The notes beneath the pieces were generated by a model. The model did not search any database. It worked only from the letters and a program-made list of their open reading frames with translations, and was not told where the DNA came from. Positions 13,450-26,799 of a stretch of 64,000 bases of DNA are shown here, piece after piece. How positions within the stretch are numbered: the first letter of the stretch is position 1; every line of letters starts with the position of its first letter. Position numbers and translations under genes: made by a program. This DNA comes from Populus alba (Eukaryota > Streptophyta > Magnoliopsida > Malpighiales > Salicaceae), in NCBI RefSeq assembly GCF_005239225.2, contig NC_133300.1, positions 21,131,584 to 21,195,583 on the forward strand, in the 5' to 3' direction.

Positions 13450-13840
13450 TGAACATGAGAAGGAGTTAAAACGGGTCGTTGCAGTGAGTTTTAACCTGTC
13501 TGTGTTTTAAATTACTTTTATTTAATATTTTTTAATTATTTTAATATACTAATATTAAAAATAAATTTTCTAAAATAAAAAAATATATTATTTTAAAATT
13601 TTCTAGAACAGAAATTACTTGCTGTTATATTTTTAAACACCCTACAATCACAAAATAATCCCAAATGATTGAGTTTGTAATCTTTATTTTATATATATAA
13701 AATATAACGTTATTTAATTTAAACTTATCTCTAAAAAACAATGCTGGATCTTGCCTTACAAAGCATGAGATTGAAGGTGAGTTATAACCAAATCATAACA
13801 ACAGCAAGATGGAGAGTTGAGGATTCTATGATAATTAACT
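13450..13840. other. AT-rich spacer between YSL copies 2 and 3
   Basis: Non-coding DNA between the 5' end of copy 2 and the 3'-flank block of copy 3. No gene or recognised repeat apart from a short (TA)n. Confidence 0.5.
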
Positions 13841-14480
13841 ATGAATATATTTGCACGGATGATACCCTCTTTATGTACTTCACTCACTCTGGGCTTAGAT
13901 GCCATTAAGATCACTACGGGAAAGCTTGTCTATTTTTCAGCTTCTTTTCATATTCTTAGGACAAACCTAGATACATATATTTTACAAGTCTCATATTCGC
14001 TGAAGCTTTTATCATCTTCCTCGACGCATCTGATATTTTTTCCATCTTTTTTTTCTCTCTCGGTTTTATTGTGAGACTGATAATAACACAGCAGCTCCAG
14101 AAGGCCATTCCAAAGCCACATTAATTGGACCACCTGATATATGATCATAGCTAGCAAAATGAGCAAACCTGATACCAAATATAGCAACTGATCATAACAA
14201 CTGATCATAGCCTCTTTATGTACTGTAATTTTCACTTTTCACATTGCTTGATGCATCTGTTCTACTATCTTCTTCAAACTAGACTAGAAAAAAACTACAA
14301 GCATATAAAAGTAAATGGACATTTGATTTTCTTCAGAAAAGATTACAGAGGAAATAGTTGTTGGCTCCACGAAATCGTAGGTGATTGATTATCCACAGCA
14401 TTTTTGAGTCGAACTTCACATGTAAACTTTCATAACCTTAGTCTAGGAAGCAATTCAGCTTTACTTCACAGTTTCTATTC
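13841..14480 (-). repeat. YSL 3'-flank block, copy 3
   Basis: Shares the 'aggacaaacctagata' segment, the (C)GAT/TTTTC tract and the sequence just after the YSL stop with 9.0-9.99 kb. It lacks the central part, about 400 bp, that is present in copies 2 and 4. Its short minus-strand frame around 13948-14235 is a different reading of the same relic sequence, which supports a non-coding or decayed status. Confidence 0.55.
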
Positions 14481-14501
14481 AAGTTGATCTCAACTTCGAC
14501 T

Positions 14502-17500
14502 TTATGACCCTAAGAACGCATCGACCTTAGCATTTGTTCTCCTTGACAAAAACTTCATGCAAATGGGAGGTTTTACTCCTACTAGAGCAAGTATCGCACT
14601 AGGCAAAGTCCATATCCCATCCCCGCAAATCAAACCAGAAGCCACTGCTGGCCCAAAAGCATCTGCCTTTGCCTTATCAATCTTTTCCCAGATAAATAGA
14701 ATCAAGCTTCCCACACACATGTCGATGGCAAAGTACGAGCCAATATAGAAAGGTATAGCCATCGCCATTGGATTAGGAATGAACCTAGCCCATTTCTTAC
14801 CCAATGCATCCTTAATTAAATTTATCAGAATAGCTGCACTGAAGAACCCATAGCAAAGATAGAGGCAATTCTTTGGCAGAGACGAGAATCCTTCTACCCC
14901 CAATATTGCCATGTTTCGAAATACAGTAGCATTAGGAGCAGGGTATTGACTTCCAGGAGTCCCAAGATCCTTGAAGGCCTTGAAAAACAGCCAAAAGACG
15001 CAAGGTGAAATAATGCAACCCATTGCAGTGCCAATTAGTTGGCTCACAAACATGGACCGTGGTGAAGAAAGGGTTAGATAACCAGTCTTGAAATCTTGAG
15101 AGAGGTCAGACGCTGTGGAAACAATATTCATCATGACTCCACAGGCCGCTAGTCCTGCAAGAACTCCACCATGAGAGGCACCAGCCCATGCCCCAATTAC
15201 AAAAATTGCAAGCTTCCCATAGGTGGAAGCAAGGGACCAGTCAGTGAGGCCACAGCCATAAGCATTACAGAATGCAAGGGCTGGGGCAAAGATGTAGATA
15301 ACCAATATATAATACCATTTGAGTTCGGGAAATATATGCGGTAGCGTGGCTGTAGAGATAGCAGCGATTGCGACATAGCCTGCAACAGCAAACCATGTTG
15401 GAATTTGATCTTTGAGAAAGAGTTGGGTGCGGCGTTGATCATTGTATGAGATCCTGGAGGTCTCGGGAGAGGAACGGTCCGCAATAGGGAGGGCACCAGT
15501 TGCATCTTTCCTTTGAAGTTGAAAAAACAAGGCAGTGAGTGTTCGGCTTAGCACCTTGAAGAAGTTGTACAGACCGTCACCCAAGATCAGGGCAATGGCA
15601 ATGAATACCTGAGTTCATTGCATAAGAGTTGTTATGAATGAAAAGGCTTCAAGAATAGCACTCTTGCCACCTTAACCTTGTTAGAAAACTTACCCTGTAA
15701 CCTTGGAGGCCATGTAGGCTGCTAGATTTGAGGTCTGCTGAATACCAATCACCCTTTTTTGTATCTATGAGAGGCCACATGAGACCCCAGGAAAGAATTC
15801 CTCCAAGCAAAACTGATATGTTTATGATGTAGGGGCAAATCATTCCAACTCCAACATATGTTGCTGAGAAATCAAAGAAAAATCTGTACATATAACAATA
15901 ACATTATTAGTCAAGGTTACCGCAACGAATTTGAAACACACTGCCATAATAAATTGAACTTCATTCAAGAGGATGAGAGGATTTTGGAAGGTTGAGTAAT
16001 GCTTTTACTTGTTTTCATATGCTTTAAGCCCGAGTGAGGGGAACTCAACAAATCCACAACCATCTGCTGCAGTGTAGAACCACTGAAAGAAACCCCACAA
16101 GAAGCTGAATGATAAGAACTTGCCCAACGCTTTCACTTGTTTTCTGAAACGGTAGAAAAAAAACGTTTGATACTTTCACATGCCGAATGATCATCCAACT
16201 ATATGTGCATGAGGTCTGATAATGCCTTACTTTGCTAGCTTGGCTCCTGCAGGAGTGTGGAAGCTGTTGATGAGATAAGCAGTTGCAGTGCCACTTGGAT
16301 ATGTCAATTTGAAGTCTATAATCATGACCTGGAAATAACAATGAAGATTAGATTTTGGCAAAATCAATACATTCAACAAGAAAGCAAAATGCAGAGAGAA
16401 GTTTTCTATTTCCTATACGAAATTGAATGGCGATAATCAAATGTTGTGAAGTCTACCTTTCGAAGAGGCACCACTGAAAAGAGTCCAAGAAAGCTAACAA
16501 CAAACAGAAAGCCAATCATCCATGACAGAGATGGGTTCTTAAAGGCATCCCTATCTTCCGTTGATTGTATGGCCACGGTTTCACTCATTCCAAACAGATA
16601 ACTCCCAAAGCCTCCTATTGTAAGGAAAGAAGAAACAAATTATAGAATGGAAACTATTAGTACAAAAAATCAACAAGCTTAATTTCATCTTGAGCATAAT
16701 CACAAATTATTTCTTTCGTTACAACAATTTCAGTTTCGAAACCGCTTGGATGAAAAGCTGGAAATGTAGTGTATTCAAATTAATTTTACATGATGAAAGC
16801 TAGATTAACAGTACAAACAAATTAATTATTCATATTTTCTTTTCTCGCTAATGGGGAAGACTTCCTTTTCCACTAATCAGAATATTCTTATAAGACTTGT
16901 ACAACTTTGAAGTTAGCGAATCATCCATATCCAGCTCATATGAATTGAATTGTTAAAAAAGTATCTGTCTAGAGACATCTGCCAGCCACACTTAATGCCT
17001 CGTGGAGGACCGTAAGAAAAATAAAAAGCCCCTCCACCATTATCACACACCATGAGACAGGGAAAAGCTAGTCAAGAAAATTTAAAGACCATTTAATTAA
17101 ACTTTTTTAATAAAGTATATTTGTTCAGGTCTCAAACAGCAAGTTCAAGTGTTGATTAGTTTAGTAAAACTTCACAAGTGGCTGAAGCAATAGCAGAACT
17201 GATAGTCATAAAACCTCAATCTTGATTTGCCTCCCGAAGACTTTAGGCAGTAAGGAATTAATTCTTGTCTTCAAGGATCATGTAAATCTACTCACAACTG
17301 AGATAACAGGGATCCAGAGAGAAAAAAAGGGTTGCCTTATCATGTAATATAGCAATTAGAAGAAGCAAATCTTGACATTGAGTTTTAGTAACTACTGTAA
17401 GTTTCAAACCCTTAAGAACAGAAACAAAACCTAATGCACAGAAATTTTAATATCTTGATCAAAGAAGCCTACATATCTCCTCAACCCAAAAAGTAAGAGA

Positions 17501-17953
17501 GATGAAATGAAAATTAATGGCAGTAAGAAGTACAGAAAGTATACCACTAAAGGCAATGCCAGAGGATGCAACCACGCAAGTCTGGATAACAGTGTTCTCT
17601 TGCCTCGTAAAGGGCTGCTTCAAAAGGCCAGACTTTTCAAGAAACTTTGTCCAGGTCTTGATAAAAAAGAAGCCCAGAAGGCCAGCAGAGACATTGAGGG
17701 AAGGTATGATACCAGTTGTAAGATTGAGCTTCATTACTATGACGCTGAACAGAATGCTCAACAAGAAGCTCACCACAAAGGCCCTCAGTGTCAGCTGATT
17801 CCTCCATGATGGCACTTCTTGGTTCTCAAATATTCTTTCCACTGACAACTCTTCTTCTTGTTCGTCTTTCCTGTCCTTCTTTTTGTGATCATGATCATCC
17901 TCCAAATCATAACCATTCTCGACCTTGATGTCATGTCTTCCATTACGGTCCAT
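14502..17953 (-). CDS. YSL: YSL transporter, copy 3 (six exons, 698 aa)
   Basis: Exons on the minus strand are 17953-17545, 16614-16457, 16328-16231, 16143-16009, 15883-15694 and 15608-14502, with the same lengths and phases as copy 2. The reading frame is intact with ATG at 17953. Exon 5 ends in TACAGG rather than TACAAG before its GT donor, a conservative K to R change. Exon 2 reads [19 protein letters not shown]. Hydrophobic segments and YSL motifs ([41 protein letters not shown]) are preserved. A TATA-like TTTATTTAA lies roughly 60 nt upstream of the ATG on the minus strand. It is very close to copy 4 (few differences in exon 6). The role is probably a plasma- or internal-membrane chelate/peptide transporter. 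Confidence 0.93.
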
Positions 17954-19455
17954 TTTGTGTTCTTGAAAAAAGAAAGATTCTTTATGGAGGCTAAGAAAGT
18001 TGGGAGAGTGTTAAATAAAGTGGTGGTGATTATTGCTTTACAATCAAAGGTGTGAAGGAAGAGATATAGACGCGTTGCTAAAGAAGTGGGAAAGCAATGG
18101 GAGATGATGACTGTGAGAAAGAGTTGTGACAATTAAAGACATCACTTCTTAAACTTGTTTCACGGTGGGTAGGAAGTCAAACTTGTCAAAGCAGTATATT
18201 TAAACTTGTTCCGGCTCAAGTCTTCTTGACTTGGTTAAAACTCCGAAGCGTACCTGGTTCTACTTAAAAAAAATAATTAAAATAAATATATTTTTAAATT
18301 AAAAAAGTATTTTTAAAAGCTGTTATTTTAATTAATTCCTAGTGACATAAATCTTGAGTTAGATCAATCAGACCAAATGGAGATGAGCAGTTAAAAGTGA
18401 AACGTAAACCCTTCAAACATTTTTGTTTTTCTTGGTTTCTTTCGTATTTAGCTAAAAACTATGTTTTAATTAGTACCAAGAAAGAATATTGATAATATTA
18501 CTAAATAACAAAGTAAATTATCAAAAGAGTTTATTTCTTCCTTAATATAGAAAGCACAATCTTAGGATTATATGAAAAAAAAATATCTTACGTTATATCA
18601 TAATCTACACTATACATCTCCATTAATTACGCCGGCAAATTCATATTCATGCCCTCCAAATTCTTATGGGTCAAATGTTCACAAATTCTTATGGGTCAAA
18701 TGTTCACTCTTGACTGAATATATATATAGATGAACAATCCAAGGGTAGGCTAAACATGATCTTAATAAAATGTTATCTTTTGACTCGTTACATCCACAGA
18801 TGTTGAATGAGATAAGAGCATGTGGATGCGGGAAAGAAGATGAGATGGTCCCGCCGGCACCGGACTTCACAGCCTACAGATTGCAAATTGAGGTGCCCAA
18901 CTTAATTAATTTCAATAATATCTGCTAGCTAGGATTCTTGCACAATATTGACAAATCAAGAACCCCAATAATTATACTCATTTTATGCTTCATTTATTGA
19001 TTTTTTCGAGTTCAAAATCTATGATAAATATATCATATTGATCAGGTGGGGGATGTATCTTTAATATTGTTTATAAAAAAAAAAAAAAAGAGTTTTGAAT
19101 AATATATAAGAATATTTTTGTATTTGAAGAAAAATATTAACAAATCAAGGGTTTTAATATTCAACTTGAACTCATCTAATTAAGAGAAGGAATTCAGTTT
19201 CAAGTTAAAGATCGAATAGGAGTGATCAGGACTAGTTAGTTGCTGAATAAATTTGAGTCTTCGTTTGATATTTGGAAAATAAAACATTTGTGTAGGTCCA
19301 TTAATTGTCCAGGCTGTTGTGGAAAAAAAATGATAAAATAAATAAGGAGATTGACTTGGATGTAACGTGTGTGGAAGATTTAAAGAGAAGAAGAAATTAA
19401 TTATTGATTTGACCTTTATATATTGGATCTTGAAATCAATACAATCTTTGTATCG

Positions 19456-19527
<72 letters not shown>

Positions 19528-21745
19528 GGTGCTAATATTTAAGAAAGTGAAATTAAGAATATTCTTTTAATCAAGCACCATCCAATTATTGGAGATTCTT
19601 CTTAAATATATGGATAGAAATATGATTAATTTGTTCAAGATTTGATAAGACGCAATTTAATAAACAATATTAATTAAAAAGTGCAATTAACCTTAATAGA
19701 AGGCATTTGTTAATTAGAGAAATGCTTCAAGATAAAAAGAAAAGGTAATCGGACTGCCAATTCTTGTAGATCATAGTGGAATGAATACAAATTCCCATGA
19801 GTTTTTGAATTTCATGATTTAATGTTTACTCTTCATAAACAAGTTGAAGAACACTGTGTTGCTGAAAAATAAATATGATAAAGTGGTCTTAAGCTTCTTT
19901 CATGTGATCAATTCTTATCGTTTTATCGTAAGGTTTGGAATTTCATGTGGTTGAAGATTCAAGCCGTTAATGTCCTCATGAAAAGATCCCTCTTAGTCTT
20001 GTAGCTGGAATCTTCTTGGGATCATCAAAATATCCTTTAATTTATTGAATATGGAAGTGGACATGCCCCCACTTCGGTTGGCTTGAAATAAATATATATA
20101 GAGAAAAAAAAAAAAAAGTAATCAAAGGATCATGGAAAATCCGGTCACTATGTGTGAAAACTCATCCAAAAACATCTCATGCCTCAACACACACGTCTGA
20201 TCTCATGTTTGTCAAATGGACAATTCACAACGCAAACTTATTGTATAATACAGTACGCCATTCATTTTTTTATTTATTCTTTCTACATCATTTCTTTTAT
20301 TCTGCTGTTATCCATGAATGATGATATCAACAAGAAAAGCTTGGAATGCTTAGTACAGTCTTCAATGGTGAGATATGGGAAGCAAAGCACAGCGATGACA
20401 TGTACACATGGAGTAGATTTTTGATGAATTATACGTGGCATGAATTTAAGTGCCTGTCCTTAATTAGCAGCTTTCACACGCCAGGAAGGAAATTAAGGAG
20501 CAAGACGATGACTAGAAGAGTATAATTGACAATGAAGAAGAGTAGTGCTGCTTCTTATGTCAAATCAGTGCCCCATTGGGATCTAATCACAGCCTCTTAG
20601 GTCAAGTTTTGACAAAAGATTTTTATTCTTGTTCAGATTTTTTGGGTGTTGTGGGTGATGACAAATTGAAGTTATGCTTGAGTTAGCTTCCTCCATTCCA
20701 TCTACTAGTTGTAGTTTAGAAAAATAGATTTAAGAAAAATAAATAAAGTGTAGTTTTTTTTTATTAATCTAAGATTTCAGTAGAATTTTTAATAGAATAT
20801 TTCATGTAAATATTAAGTATTTAAATACTTTTAAATTTGTAATTAATGCAAAACGCAATACGATTTTCTAACCTTTTTATATAATTCATGCGAATGAATT
20901 ACACACACAATTATAAATATATACACACGCTACAAAGAAGATGGAGCAATTCAATCCATGACAAGGACATAATATATTGCATTACATATTTATCCTCGAG
21001 TGTATTTTAAAACTTTCAAAAACACACTAACTTAATATAATAATAAGATAGTTTAATGGGTTGCTTATCATACTATCATTTCGAGATCAAATATGAAAAA
21101 AAAAATGTTATATTTTTTTTTATAAATGTATAAATTCAGATATGAATAACTTATTTAATACTTAATAAAATTTTCTTTTTAAAATATTAATAGAAAAGAT
21201 GATGATATAATGAGGGGACATGCTCGGTGCAACAAATTATGGCGGCCAAGGCCTGCTAGTGCTACATTCAGTTATTAAAACCATTTGTCTAATTGGAGAA
21301 GAGCCCAAATTTTGTCAATGGAGGCCCATGAAAAATCACCAAAGTCCAAAGGCAGAAACCCAAATTTTCGAGATCAAATATTGAAAATAAAATCCATTTC
21401 TTTCATCAGCTCCATCCGACGTCCTTTCACTTCTTTGCTATTAGCTGAAGCAGCTGCGAAGACAGAACATAGATATCTGAATATGTTTGTATTGTTGTTT
21501 TTTAAAATATTTTTTATTTAAAAATATATTTTTTATTTTTTAAAAATTATTTTTAATATTAGTAAATCAAAATAATTTAAAAATATATAAAAAATAATAA
21601 TTAAAAATTAAAAATTAAAAATTTTTAACTTATTTTAAAAATATTTTCAAAAAAGTAAAAATAAATAGAACGAGCGTAACTCAAGTCACTAAATCTCCAA
21701 AAGAGGTTACCCTCTGGCGTGCGTACATGTGGCCAAGGGAGATTG
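17954..21745. repeat. YSL 5'-flank block, copy 3
   Basis: About 3.8 kb upstream of copy 3, colinear with 29967-36090 upstream of copy 4 apart from insertions and deletions. No gene seen. It includes the YSL leader region, a conserved short hairpin (19431-19461), an (AT)n tract and a housekeeping-promoter-like patch near 21285-21360. Much of it (about 19.3-21.05 kb) also exists inverted at 43.97-45.0 kb. Confidence 0.75.
19460..19521. repeat. (AT)n microsatellite
   Basis: About 30 uninterrupted AT dinucleotides. The corresponding place in the copy-4 flank (about 34050) has no long AT run, so the tract expanded after duplication or contracted in the other copy. Confidence 0.95.
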
Positions 21746-23490
21746 TGATACAAAAAAAAAAAAAAAATTCAATTTGATGAACAAAAATCCAAAATCAGAT
21801 GTTTAAGGACTCAATTAGATTTTGTTGAAAGATTAATTGGGTTTGTAAAGGGTTTGATTGCAAGAAGAATTCATTTTTAAGTCAATTTTGACTTTAATTG
21901 GAAAACAATTAAAGTCCGGGGGTTAAATTATAATTTTTAAGAGTTAATTTGGTCAAATCAGGGGCTAAATTGAAAGTTTGTTGATCAATTAAAGGTCAAA
22001 ATGCATAAATTCAAAACCAAGGACTAAAGTAAAAAAGGCATCCAACATTAGGGCTGACATTTGAATTTGGTAGGGTTGAAATTGAATTGATTCTTAAAAT
22101 CAAAATTGCAATTGAGGACTTGATTGAATAAAAAAAATTGAGGACTAATTTGAAAATTGACATGTTTTGGTACTATTTTAATTTAAATGAAACGACCCCA
22201 TTTCATTCATTGTTCAAACATTAAAAAGCGAAGCCTAAAATAGTGTTGTGTTAAACGTCACTATGTATCTTCTTCTTCCCCTAACGCATAAAGGCAGGGG
22301 AAGAAGGTTTTTCTTCCATTCCTTTGCAGTGTCTATCTCTCACTCTCTCGCTCCCTTTTTTCCAAAAACCACGACACCACCCATACCCCCTCATGGCCTA
22401 CCACCATGATGAAAGAGGTAGAGGGGACAAGCCCTGCGGTTGGCTTTGGGATGGCTGCACATACTGCCCCATCCACCATACCCCTGCACCATGACTGGAC
22501 AAGGGTAATAACTCTTTCTCCTCTCTTTCCCTCTTATAAATACTAGGGGACGAGAGACAAAAACAAAGAGATAAGGAAATGAAAAAGGGAGGGAAGAGAG
22601 CAAAAAACAAAAGAGAAACAAAAAGAAACAGGGGAGAACAAAGGAAGGAAAAAAAAGAAACAAAAACAAAAAAGACATTGAAAAAAAAAAAGAACAAGAG
22701 AGACAAGAACAAGAGAATAAAACAAAAGAGAACAAAAAAGATAAAAAAAGAAAAGAGGAATTTCATGCCCCTGTACAAAGAAGAAAAAACCACAGCAATA
22801 ACCACCGTTTTTTCTCCCCACTATCGCCTGCTTTCCTCGTCACTATCATTAGCACCACCGTGAAGCCACTGCCAGGTCAACTTCTCCTCCTTCTCCTTTT
22901 TCTTCTTCTCCTTCAGTCACCCTCTACTATTCTGCAAATAAACAATGGAAAGTGAATTATAATCAACTCTCTACTATTCACTTACATAACATTGGAGAAT
23001 CTCTTCATTGTTTACTAGGTCGGACCAGTTTTGATCCAGACCAAAATGGTTGGGTCGAGTTTGGCCCAATCCCATAAATAGAAAAGAAGTTTTGTTGGGC
23101 CAACATTAACCCAACCCCTATTTTAAACTGGTGTTGGCCAACTCTTTTTGGTCGACTTTGGCCCAATTTATTTTGAGCCAATCTCGTCTTAGAGAGGATG
23201 TGCTCTCCTCGTATAATTGAGTTGAGTGCATCCCAATATATTATAATATAATAATTTTATATAATATAATATTATTTGAAAACAAAAACAAAAAATTCTA
23301 AAAATCCTTTAAAATAATTTGTGATTTTCTCTTGTATTTTTATACCAATTTTGATTGATATTGGTTTTTATTTTTATATTATAAAGATATAAATTTGATA
23401 TTAAAATATCTATTTTTTTTTAAATGTTGCAAAAACATATAAAAAAAATATAAAAAATAAGAATTTCTTATCCTTTTTATTTTTGGATTT
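21746..23490 (+). mobile_element. Truncated LTR of an Ogre-like element
   Basis: The text around 21770-22150 (units such as 'gattgcaagaagaattc', 'ttaatttggtcaaatcagggg') is the reverse complement of similar text at 53440-53840 in the LTR of the Ogre-like element. A TATA box (TATAAATA near 22535) sits in the same relative place as the one on the minus strand at 53083-53092. Further right, 'gtcgagtttggcccaat' corresponds to the LTR text at 52.2 kb. Neither canonical LTR end is present, so this is a fragment or decayed solo LTR in plus orientation. The purine-rich ORF at 22579-22863 is its low-complexity leader, not a gene. Confidence 0.65.
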
Positions 23491-24993
23491 CTAGATACTA
23501 AGAGAACGCCCGTCGCAACATGTTTCACGTGCGACACTAACGATTCGATCATTTTACTCGTTTGTTATTTTAATTCATTGGACTCGGCAAATGGACGAAA
23601 AAGTCAAAGATTTGCTCACAAGTAATAACCATTCATTTTCAAAGTCAAGACACGCGTGTTCATGTTGTATACGAATCATCATTCATTTTCCAAGTCAAGA
23701 CCGACTCTTAAATTCCACAACGAATAAATCAAACCTCTCTTCCATTAATGCTTTTTTGTTATTTCAAAAGTATTTTTCCACCTTCTTATTTTCGCCATGC
23801 TTTTTTAATTTTCAATCCAATCAGTCTTTTAATTATCTTTTGTCAATTTTTACTCAGGATCTTTTGTACTGTTTTGATGTCTTATATTTTACGATAGTTT
23901 CTCAGGTATTTTGGATTTTGGAAATATTTTTCTAGGTCGCTGGAAGAACGACTCTGTGACCATATCCTTCATGCATCAAATTTCCAACACTTATTTTACA
24001 TCAACCACTTGCATATGCATGCAATATTTAAAGTAGATAAGATAATAATATTTTCTCATTGGGAAAATTAATGTCTACGCGTTGAATAATTTGGCTTCTT
24101 CAAATTGTGACATTACTCTTTAATAATGCTAGAAGTAAATGTTAAGGGCTTGAGATAAGAGGAATATATGTTTCGTCACCGTTACTCTTTAATAATGTCA
24201 AAAAAATCTTTTTTTAGTGAATTTTGTTGCTGGTGGAAGTTCAGTTAATTTGTATAGTATGGCTTGTTTCCTGTTTTTTGCTTTCCAATATAATCTTTCA
24301 TTCATAAAAAAATCAAAAGAAGAAGAAATTATTTTTACCTCAGCCATGAATGACTTTTTCTCGGCTGCGAAGAGCCCAAGACCTCAAATTTGCAGTTTAT
24401 AAAATCAACTGAAGAGCTTATTTCAATGTTTATTTTTGCATTACTAGATAAATATATTAGAGTAGGGCAATATTGTGTAATCTTCAATCCCATCATACCG
24501 CAGGGAAAAAAAAAAAGATCAAGTAAAAGTTGAGAGTGCTTAGTTTTTGCATAACATTTATTTATAGTACAAGTTGCTTGAACAAAACAGGCACTTAAAC
24601 AGGTTTTGACTGTTTGTTTCTAAAGGGCCACGCCAGAAGATTAAAAACACAAATATCATAGAAATTTTATTTATTTGACTACTTAAACAACCTGGACATG
24701 ATCCACATTACTCCCGTTTAATGTTAATTTCAACCTATGTCACAAGTCACAACTGCTTCGAAGAAAATAATAAGAAACAATTTCGAGGAAAGTATAGTTT
24801 TCCAATTCAACATATTGGAATAGTTTTTGAAATCAATTTAAATGCTGAATACTTTTCCAATTCAACATATCGTGTCTCATATATTAGCTAGCTAACCCCT
24901 CTCCATCTCTACAATCACCCATCTCGCAGACTAGCTCGCTCTCTACACATACATTTGATTCCCTAAAAATCTCAGGTTTCTTTCGTGTAAAAA
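23491..24993. repeat. Upstream block of peptide gene A
   Basis: Non-coding. Its left part (about 23500-23790, with 'cacgtgcgacactaacgat') is present inverted at 46200-46480, upstream of peptide gene C. Its right part (about 24590-24990) is shared with 42590-42938, upstream of peptide gene B. It contains no ORF that I can support. Confidence 0.6.
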
Positions 24994-25164
24994 ATGGGGT
25001 CTCAAGGAAAGACTCGATACTTGACAATAATGCTCCTTGTTACCATTATTTTGTTATCATGTTCTTACCTAACTGCTCCTAGGGCTCCATGCAAATATGA
25101 CCCCAAAGATGGTACGTGCCAAATCGGTGATCCTGCAGCAAAGTTTGATGGGGGGAGGAGTTAG
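24994..25164 (+). CDS. Small secreted-type cysteine peptide A (56 aa)
   Basis: A single-exon ORF starts at ATG 24994 and ends with TAG. The N-terminus has a charged start (MGSQGKTR) followed by a hydrophobic run (YLTIMLLVTIILLSC), which fits a signal peptide. The remaining 25-30 residues contain CKYDPKDGTC, a C-x8-C pair, then GDPAAKFDGGRS at the C-terminus. Two other copies in this window preserve the start, the hydrophobic run, the cysteine spacing, the sequence before the ATG and the 3' region with AATAAA. I do not recognise the family. A secreted signalling or defence peptide is an inference from size and layout only. Confidence 0.72.
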   Translation: MGSQGKTRYLTIMLLVTIILLSCSYLTAPRAPCKYDPKDGTCQIGDPAAKFDGGRS

Positions 25165-25379
25165 GAGAGGTGGCTTGACCTACTCGTATGATGAATGAGT
25201 AATCGTTTATCCTTGTATTAGTTTGAAGGCATAGCTACTTAATTTATCCATGGTAATTATTTATGTGTCCTTCGCTGGTTTAGGTTACTTACTATTGCCA
25301 TGTTTTCTTTTCCCATGCTTTTTGGCATTTGTACCCATTAATTCTTCACCTTTCTTTGATTTGCCATTGTTATGCTATT

Positions 25380-25385
25380 AATAAA
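25380..25385 (+). terminator. Polyadenylation signal candidate of peptide A
   Basis: AATAAA about 215 nt after the stop. The same hexamer in the same context (CTATTAATAAAGTTTCTTC) follows gene B at 43320-43325 and gene C on the minus strand. Confidence 0.55.
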
Positions 25386-25479
25386 GTTTCTTCATTTATC
25401 TAAAAGTAAAAAAGCTAGCTAATTGTGTATTTATAAGGGTTTTTTACTTTTATTTTTTTGAGAAGTCGACATACTTCAA

Positions 25480-26020
25480 TGCATGGTTGGTTTTTTATAT
25501 CTTTGTTTTTACCCTTTTTTTGGGTCCCCACACAAAAAAAAAAAGGAAAAAAAAAGATAAAATACAAAAAAATTAAAAATTATTGTAAGAAAACAAAAAA
25601 AAATATAAGTGGGAAAAGTATATCCAAATGCCCTGAAAATAGCCCAAACTAAGTTGAGAAAGATAAAAGAAAATACAAAGATTGAAATTTATCATATATT
25701 TTCAATTGATGAAGACCCTATTGGCAAATAAAATTCAATTTGAGAAAGAGAAATTTAAAATTGGATGTTTACGGATTCAATTAGATTTTGTTGAAGGTTT
25801 AATTGAATTTATGAAAGGTTTAATTGCAAGAAAAAACAATTTTTTAAGGCAATTTAGGCTTTAATTGAAAAAAATTAAAGTTTAGGAAATGAATTGTAAT
25901 TTATAAAAGTTAATTTGGTCAGAGCTTAATTACATTAGATATTAAATTTTGAAGGGAAATTAAAGACTTAATTGAAAAAATTAAAAACTAAAAAAGAAAA
26001 AAAAAAGACGTGTAAATAAC
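25480..26020 (+). mobile_element. Fragment of Ogre-like LTR downstream of peptide A
   Basis: 'tttgggtccccacac' near 25519 and 'ggatgtttacggattcaattag...' near 25760 are the reverse complement of the 3'-LTR text at 53.7-53.98 kb. The fragment lies between two copies of the peptide-gene 3' region (about 25330-25480 and 26030-26170), so the 3' region is partly duplicated around it. Confidence 0.55.
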
Positions 26021-26175
26021 TTACTTTGATTTGCCGATGTTATGCTATTAATAAAGTTTCTTCACTCATCTCAAAGAAGAAAAAGAAGCTAGTGTATTTA
26101 TAAGTTTATTTTAGAAGTCGACTTACTTGTTGGTTATTAATATATTGAGACAAATATTAGGAATTGAATCTTTAT
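26021..26175 (+). repeat. Second partial copy of peptide-gene 3' region
   Basis: Repeats the 'gttatgctattaataaag' to 'agaagtcgac' segment that follows peptide genes A, B and C. No ORF accompanies it, so it is a relic that joins the peptide block to the YSL copy-4 block. Confidence 0.6.
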
Positions 26176-26189
26176 ATGTATAGCAAATA

Positions 26190-26790
26190 TAGTTTATATA
26201 CAAATGACCAAACCAGATACCAAATATAGCAACTGATCATAACCTTACCAGATTGAGTAAAATCCAAAGATAATACGTACTGGTGCAAAAGCTGTGATAA
26301 CATCAAACAGCAAAACAACAGCTGAGGAATTGAAAGCAGCAACCCAGAATAACAACAGCGGTCTTGGGTGTGATTCTGGAAGGTCGTAACGAATAAGGAA
26401 GAAGAAATCAACAAAGATAATTGCAATATGTTCAAAATCAACATGCCTGCAACCTGTAATATTTGCACATTCACTTTTGATATTATGTTTAAAGTTCACA
26501 AAGGGTACTGTGCTTTTCCGTTTGCACATTGTTTGATGCATCTGTTCCACTATCTTCTTCAAACTAGACAAGAAAAAAACTACAAGCATATTACTAACAA
26601 GCATATATAAGTAAATGGACATTTGATTTTCTTCTCCGGAAAAGATTACAGAGAAAATAGTTGTTGGCACCACGAAATAGCAGGTCATTATCTACAGCAT
26701 TTTTTAGTCGAACTTCATATGTAAACTTCATAACCTTAGTCTGGGAAGCAATTCAGCTCTAACTCACAGTTTCTATTGAAGTTGATCTGA
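26190..26790 (-). repeat. YSL 3'-flank block, copy 4
   Basis: Very close to 9.4-9.99 kb downstream of YSL copy 2, including the same broken hydrophobic frames on the minus strand. A short indel near 26335 and others elsewhere change the frame relative to the copy-2 block, which argues against a maintained gene. Confidence 0.6.
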
Positions 26791-26799
26791 ACTTCGACT

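Noticed and set aside
22398..22863. Overlapping phenylalanine/leucine-rich minus-strand ORFs and a lysine-rich plus-strand ORF
   Set aside because: They are translations of a purine-rich, low-complexity stretch inside an LTR fragment.
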